NCBI GenBank assembly: GCA_035297145.1
Contig: DATGZN010000060.1
Location: 1 to 15,470 of the forward strand
DNA length: 15,470 nt
Direction of reading: 5' to 3'
DNA from: QHXW01 sp035297145
GTDB taxonomy: Bacteria > Acidobacteriota > Terriglobia > Bryobacterales > Bryobacteraceae
Shown here: positions 15,372 to 15,470 of the stretch, piece by piece
Position numbering within the stretch: position 1 is the stretch's first letter
How the letters are laid out: each line of letters opens with the position of its first letter
Position numbers and translations under genes: made by a program
Notes under the pieces: generated by a model
What the model was told of the DNA's origin: nothing
Database searches by the model: none
The model's input: the letters and a program-made list of their open reading frames with translations, nothing else

Positions 15372-15470
15372 ATGGCCCGTCCAGCCCTGCGTATCGAAGT
15401 CACAAGCAAGGACCAGAAGGCGTTGAGGAAACTGTTGAGCGGCGGTGTGCAGCAGGTGCGGGTCGTCCTG
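15372..15470 (+). CDS. Probable IS630-type transposase, N-terminus only
   Basis: The open frame begins MARPALRIEVTSKDQKALRK and runs off the window after 33 codons. The MARPAL(R/K)I(E/V)(L/V)(T/S) start, followed by a helical region leading toward an HTH, is typical of IS630-family transposases found in Acidobacteriota and Proteobacteria. The catalytic DDE part would lie beyond the window. The ribosome site is weak (AGGG only one base before ATG), so translation may be low. Not long enough to exclude another HTH protein. Confidence 0.55.
   Translation, partial: MARPALRIEVTSKDQKALRKLLSGGVQQVRVVL

Overview
The window (15,470 bp, GC-rich) looks like chromosome of a soil Acidobacteriota, probably of the Solibacter/Bryobacter type. 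The grounds are Tat-like signals on sugar-isomerase and propeller proteins, a TolB-like PD40 repeat protein, a TIGR03118-type secreted protein, a small secreted beta-rich protein and an IS630-like element. The assignment comes from gene style only; there is no rRNA or tRNA marker. Most genes are single, loosely packed metabolic or secreted-protein genes with long non-coding gaps.

Left part (1-4.4 kb), minus strand, in transcription order: an ethanolamine-type APC permease with an unusual C-terminal two-helix extension; a Cys/His-rich HTH protein with a second zinc ribbon; a UbiE-like SAM methyltransferase; and a doubtful small ORF. Three copies of an identical 18-bp perfect palindrome bracket the permease: one upstream of it and two in the gap between it and the HTH gene. 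This is the strongest unexplained signal in the window.

Middle part (4.4-9 kb): an epoxide hydrolase and a secreted beta-propeller protein, both minus strand, each followed by a hairpin. Next come two broken genes facing away from each other: the 3' part of a ROK/polyphosphate-glucokinase-like gene (minus) and the 3' part of a TolB/PD40 repeat gene (plus). They lose their 5' ends at the same point near position 7,990-8,010, which looks like a deletion or rearrangement scar.

Right part (9-15.5 kb): a secreted lysozyme-like protein, a secreted TIGR03118 protein with a C-terminal beta-sandwich-like region, an orphan baseplate-like domain (minus), a sugar-phosphate isomerase/epimerase broken by a single extra C, a zinc-dependent medium-chain dehydrogenase and a small secreted protein. 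The isomerase and dehydrogenase plausibly form a sugar or polyol catabolic pair. The window ends in the first codons of a probable IS630-type transposase, preceded by a candidate promoter and a possible older transposase fragment.

No CRISPR array, rRNA, tRNA or recognisable riboswitch was seen. No complete novel multi-gene system is evident. The best candidates for something undescribed are the palindrome set with the adjacent HTH protein, and the lysozyme-like and orphan baseplate-like small proteins.
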